Assembly (NCBI GenBank): GCA_005406025.1
Contig: BGZK01000712.1
Coordinates: forward strand, 1 to 64,000
Direction of reading: 5' to 3'
Source: Eumeta japonica
Lineage: Eukaryota > Arthropoda > Insecta > Lepidoptera > Psychidae
DNA: 64,000 nucleotides
The stretch's first letter is position 1. Each line of letters starts with the position of its first letter. Of this stretch, positions 62,891 to 64,000 are shown one piece after another. The notes below the pieces were generated by a model. It saw only the letters and a list, made by a program, of their open reading frames with translations, was not told the DNA's origin and did not search any database. A program made the position numbers and the translations under genes.

Positions 62891-64000
62891 GTAAACACAG
62901 TATTTACCAACAAAAATTGTGTTTGCTTTTCTTAATTCAATTGCGAATTCTTACCACGACTGTAACTCACATTTGGCTAATTTTTATTCTATATTGTTTT
63001 ACTGTAGAGTTTTCACTATACATCAAGTTTGACGCTTGCCGTATGACGGCTCTCAATTTTCTGATTTTTGTTTTTTATTACTTGTCAGAATATCCGCTGT
63101 AGTACCACATACAACAGGGTGATTTTAACTGGGCACCTGTTACGGAACGAGCGATACAGCCCTTTAGGAATAGAACAGATAGATGGACAGACAGTGCAGA
63201 CATAGCAATAGGATCCCGTAGACGTCCTGTGAGTATTAAACTTTAAAAAAGAGACCAACACATACGATCGTTTGACTTAAACAGGTAATTCGTACTAGAT
63301 TGCCAATACGATTTCGTCTTTCATTGTCGTTGCGATGACAAATTGGAAAGTTTTTCCGTATTCAACAATGAATTCAATCGAAGTGTAGACAATAATGGGT
63401 TGTATAATATATCATATTGTTTACCGATGAAAGTATTTAAAGATTCGATTCAAGTTTCGTTGTTGTTTTGTTTTCGTCACAGTTTTTAAAAATCTCCGCG
63501 ATTACTGAACTGTTTGAATGTTGTCTCAGTCTCTGTTATTGAAAATATCTTAAAGAAAGCTTTAAGAGCTAAAATAGATTTGTTTTCTTTGAAAAGAAAA
63601 AGAATATCATAAAATTTAAAAATATTTTTTAAAAAAACGTGATGAAATCAAGTAAATCTATTTTTAAAATAGCTAAGTTACTTTCTAAACACGATTTAAA
63701 AGATGAAGTAACCGAATAATAAATTCTTCATATCTGTACATAATAATATATTTATCTATATTTTTTGTAGATTAAATTTCCTTCAATGCAGATTAGGGTG
63801 GAAATTTAGTTTTTTTTTGAAATATCTTCTTTGCTTTGGTTATAGTTTTGAAGAGGAAACATATTAGTTTGGTGGTGGGTGAGATTAAATTTATTCGTCA
63901 TTAATACCCGTTCCTTTACAAAAATCTGTTTACGTGATCATTACCGTAGTCAAGCAATATTATTTCTATTATTTACATATCTAATACTTGTTGTTAATAA

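Larger units (their letters stand above)
32652..64000 (-). other. Upstream of the first visible PTBP exon: 5' intron and/or flank
   Basis: No coding exon was recognised in these 31 kb on either strand. The PTBP N-terminal exons (a RGSDELL-like block and an SKKAKL-like basic block would be expected) were sought on the minus strand and not seen. Given the long introns already visible, most of this may be a 5' intron with untranslated or alternative first exons, but it could also be intergenic. Islands and repeats are listed separately. The spans 39600-40380, 45500-48500, 50700-53000 and 56000-58790 are AT-rich with no supported features. Confidence 0.6.

Noticed and set aside
1..64000. CRISPR arrays, operons, prophage or rRNA genes
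   Set aside because: No regularly spaced repeats, no dense coding and no rRNA-like sequence; the window is insect nuclear noncoding DNA.

Overview
This window looks like a stretch of insect nuclear genome, most likely from a moth or butterfly. It is AT-rich and almost all noncoding. It holds a few short spliced exons with consensus GT/AG borders, and it carries repeat sequences of a kind I know from lepidopteran genomes: tails beginning CTAGCTGTCCCGCCCG, a GTTTTAGTNGGTANGAGT tail, and an AACCGACTTCAAA family. There is no bacterial-style gene packing, no operon and no CRISPR array. The order Lepidoptera is inferred from repeat style and protein similarity, not from a database search.

One gene is recognisable. 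It is the polypyrimidine tract-binding protein gene (PTBP; hephaestus, heph, in Drosophila), on the minus strand. Transcription runs from high to low coordinates. Four coding exons are visible: 32505-32651 (start of RRM1), 24771-24917 (rest of RRM1), 3909-4028 (Ala/Gln linker) and 2272-2396 (start of RRM2). The introns between them are about 7.6 kb, 20.7 kb and 1.5 kb. The linker exon ends in phase 0, but the RRM2 exon needs two incoming bases, so at least one exon of 3n+2 bases is missing between them. One 74-base candidate lies at 2795-2868. The 5' end of the gene is upstream of 32651 and was not found. The rest of RRM2 and RRM3-4 lie beyond position 1.

The introns and the 31-kb upstream flank contain two kinds of structure. 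The first is a set of about two dozen GC-rich, CpG-rich islands of 100-500 bp in an AT-rich background (for example 13380-13860, 17570-18010, 20920-21310, 38150-38650, 58800-59230). They have no convincing coding content and are the best candidates for conserved regulatory elements or alternative first exons. The second is transposon debris: a decayed LINE (41430-44300, minus) with a mutated reverse-transcriptase active site, an inverted-repeat MITE-like element (6736-7081), a smaller fold-back element (15935-16088), retrotransposon tails at 15440, 18753 and 20515, and several perfect hairpins.

I found no new multi-gene system. The observations most worth checking are the exon-phase gap in PTBP, the GC islands, a 17-bp perfect GC-rich hairpin at 58962-58999, and the symmetric site pair inside the 13.4-kb island.
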